5,750 nucleotides of DNA from contig DFBH01000013.1 of the NCBI GenBank assembly GCA_002366545.1, positions 1 through 5,750 of the forward strand, read 5' to 3'. This document shows, one piece after another, positions 4,894 through 5,750 of this stretch; positions within the stretch are counted from its first letter, which is position 1, and each line of letters starts with the position of its first letter. The notes beneath the pieces were generated by a model. It saw nothing but the letters and a program-made list of their open reading frames with translations, did no database searches and had not been told where the DNA came from. The position numbers were made by a program, and so were the translations under genes. The stretch comes from Candidatus Oleimmundimicrobium americanum (GTDB lineage: Bacteria > Actinomycetota > Aquicultoria > UBA3085 > Oleimmundimicrobiaceae).

Positions 4894-5750
4894 ATGGGCA
4901 AAACTCTTGCCGAGAAGATACTTGGAGAAAGAAACAGAAAAGATGTATGTGCGGGCGATATAATAATTTCTGATATCGATGTGGCAATGGTCCAAGACGG
5001 GACAGGGCCTTTAGCCGTCCAGCAGTTACAGAAGATGAATATGGAAAAAGCGGCAAATCCGGAAAAGACCGTTTTATTTATAGATCACGCTGCGCCCAGT
5101 CCCCGCAAAGAACTTTCCAACGCGCATAAAATACTTCGCGATTTTGCGAAAAAGACGGGTGCAAAACTCTCTGAAGTTGGCGACGGTGTTTGTCATCAAA
5201 TTTTAGTTGAATCTTACGTAAACCCGGGTGATGTGGTTATCGGCGCGGATTCTCATACGTGTACATCGGGAGCCCTCGGAGCTTTTGCCACGGGTATGGG
5301 TTCAACCGATGTTGCAATTGGGATTGCTTCAGGCAGGACATGGTTTCGTGTTCCTGAAACTTTTAAAATTATTGTAAACGGCGAGTTTTCAAAGGGTGTT
5401 TACGCTAAAGATTTGATTTTACATATAATTGGTCTAATCGGTGCTGATGGCGCGACTTACAAAGCTCTTGAGTTTGCCGGAGACACCATAAAAAATATGA
5501 GTATGGCTGATAGATTTATCCTCTCCAATATGGCTGTTGAAGCTGGTGCGAAAGTTGGGTTAATTGAGTCGGATGAAGTTACAAAGGCCTATCTTGAGAG
5601 CCGCGGTCGGGGCGATAAATTTAAAAAAATTAAGGCTGACGATGATGCTGTTTACGAGAGAATAATTGAGATAGATGTGTCAAAACTTGAACCGACCATA
5701 TCTTTTCCGCACACCGTTGATAATACAAGAACCGTTTCTGAAGTCGGTGA
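4894..5750 (+). CDS. LeuC/homoaconitase family hydro-lyase large subunit, cut at right edge
   Basis: The first 285 residues are present; the family is about 420 aa, so about a third is missing. It is the large subunit of a two-subunit aconitase-type enzyme (3-isopropylmalate dehydratase / homoaconitase), which moves a hydroxyl by dehydration and rehydration on a [4Fe-4S] cluster. Visible motifs are VCAGD (18-22), QDGTGPLAV (34-42), IDH (63-65), GDGVCHQ, GADSHTCTSGALGAFATG with the active-site D119-S120-H121, WFRVPET, GADGATYKA and MSNMA-like SNMAVEAGAKVG. These resemble the archaeal-type LeuC/HacA branch. The three cluster cysteines lie in the missing C-terminal part, so activity cannot be confirmed here. 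ATG 4894 follows the synthase stop with no gap (TAAATG); AAGGGG at 4876-4881 may serve as a rather distant ribosome site. A small LeuD-like subunit is expected just outside the window. Substrate (homocitrate, isopropylmalate, citrate) is not decided by this half. Confidence 0.85.
   Translation, partial: MGKTLAEKILGERNRKDVCAGDIIISDIDVAMVQDGTGPLAVQQLQKMNMEKAANPEKTVLFIDHAAPSPRKELSNAHKILRDFAKKTGAKLSEVGDGVCHQILVESYVNPGDVVIGADSHTCTSGALGAFATGMGSTDVAIGIASGRTWFRVPETFKIIVNGEFSKGVYAKDLILHIIGLIGADGATYKALEFAGDTIKNMSMADRFILSNMAVEAGAKVGLIESDEVTKAYLESRGRGDKFKKIKADDDAVYERIIEIDVSKLEPTISFPHTVDNTRTVSEVG

Noticed and set aside
5248..5268. Cys123 in DSHTCT taken as an iron-sulfur ligand
   Set aside because: In the aconitase family the Asp-Ser-His of this motif is active-site, while the three cluster cysteines sit in the C-terminal third, which is outside the window.

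Overview
The window carries five solid protein genes, all on the + strand. The AT-leaning sequence, the TTG/GTG starts, a DUF5317 protein, and multi-pass HD-GYP proteins beside a NifV-type synthase all point to a bacterium. An anaerobic or deep-branching Gram-positive-type lineage (Actinomycetota or Bacillota relatives) is my best guess. That placement is inference from gene families, not from a marker gene.

Left part (1-2732): a doubtful 25-codon hydrophobic micro-ORF comes first, followed by a two-gene unit. The two genes (137-1480 and 1461-2732) overlap by 20 nt and encode paralogous membrane proteins of the same design: about eight hydrophobic segments, then a C-terminal HD-GYP domain, the family of cyclic-di-GMP phosphodiesterases. 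The first keeps every histidine/aspartate metal ligand, although its GYP loop is altered. The second has a Tyr in place of the first ligand His and has lost the GYP loop, so it looks like a degenerate partner or sensor.

Middle (2733-3044): a 312-base gap without a gene, with internal structure. It holds a GC-rich element that can fold as a three-way junction with an alternative pairing, an AT-rich stretch with nested inverted repeats ending in a T tract (possible terminator), and a pyrimidine-rich stretch with 7-nt periodicity containing five consecutive CTG-headed heptamers. A promoter-like pair ends six bases before the next ATG, which suggests a leaderless message for the DUF5317 membrane protein (3045-3620).

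Right part (3621-5750): a sigma70-like promoter candidate and a 12-bp perfect palindrome precede a metabolic operon. A NifV-like homocitrate synthase family enzyme (3742-4893) is followed with zero spacing by the large subunit of a LeuC/homoaconitase family hydro-lyase (4894 to the edge, incomplete). Together they would condense acetyl-CoA with a 2-oxo acid and isomerise the product. Candidate routes are homocitrate to homoisocitrate (2-oxoadipate/lysine-type chain elongation), or citrate to isocitrate if the synthase is a Re-citrate synthase. The window does not decide which, because the small subunit and dehydrogenase would lie beyond the right edge.
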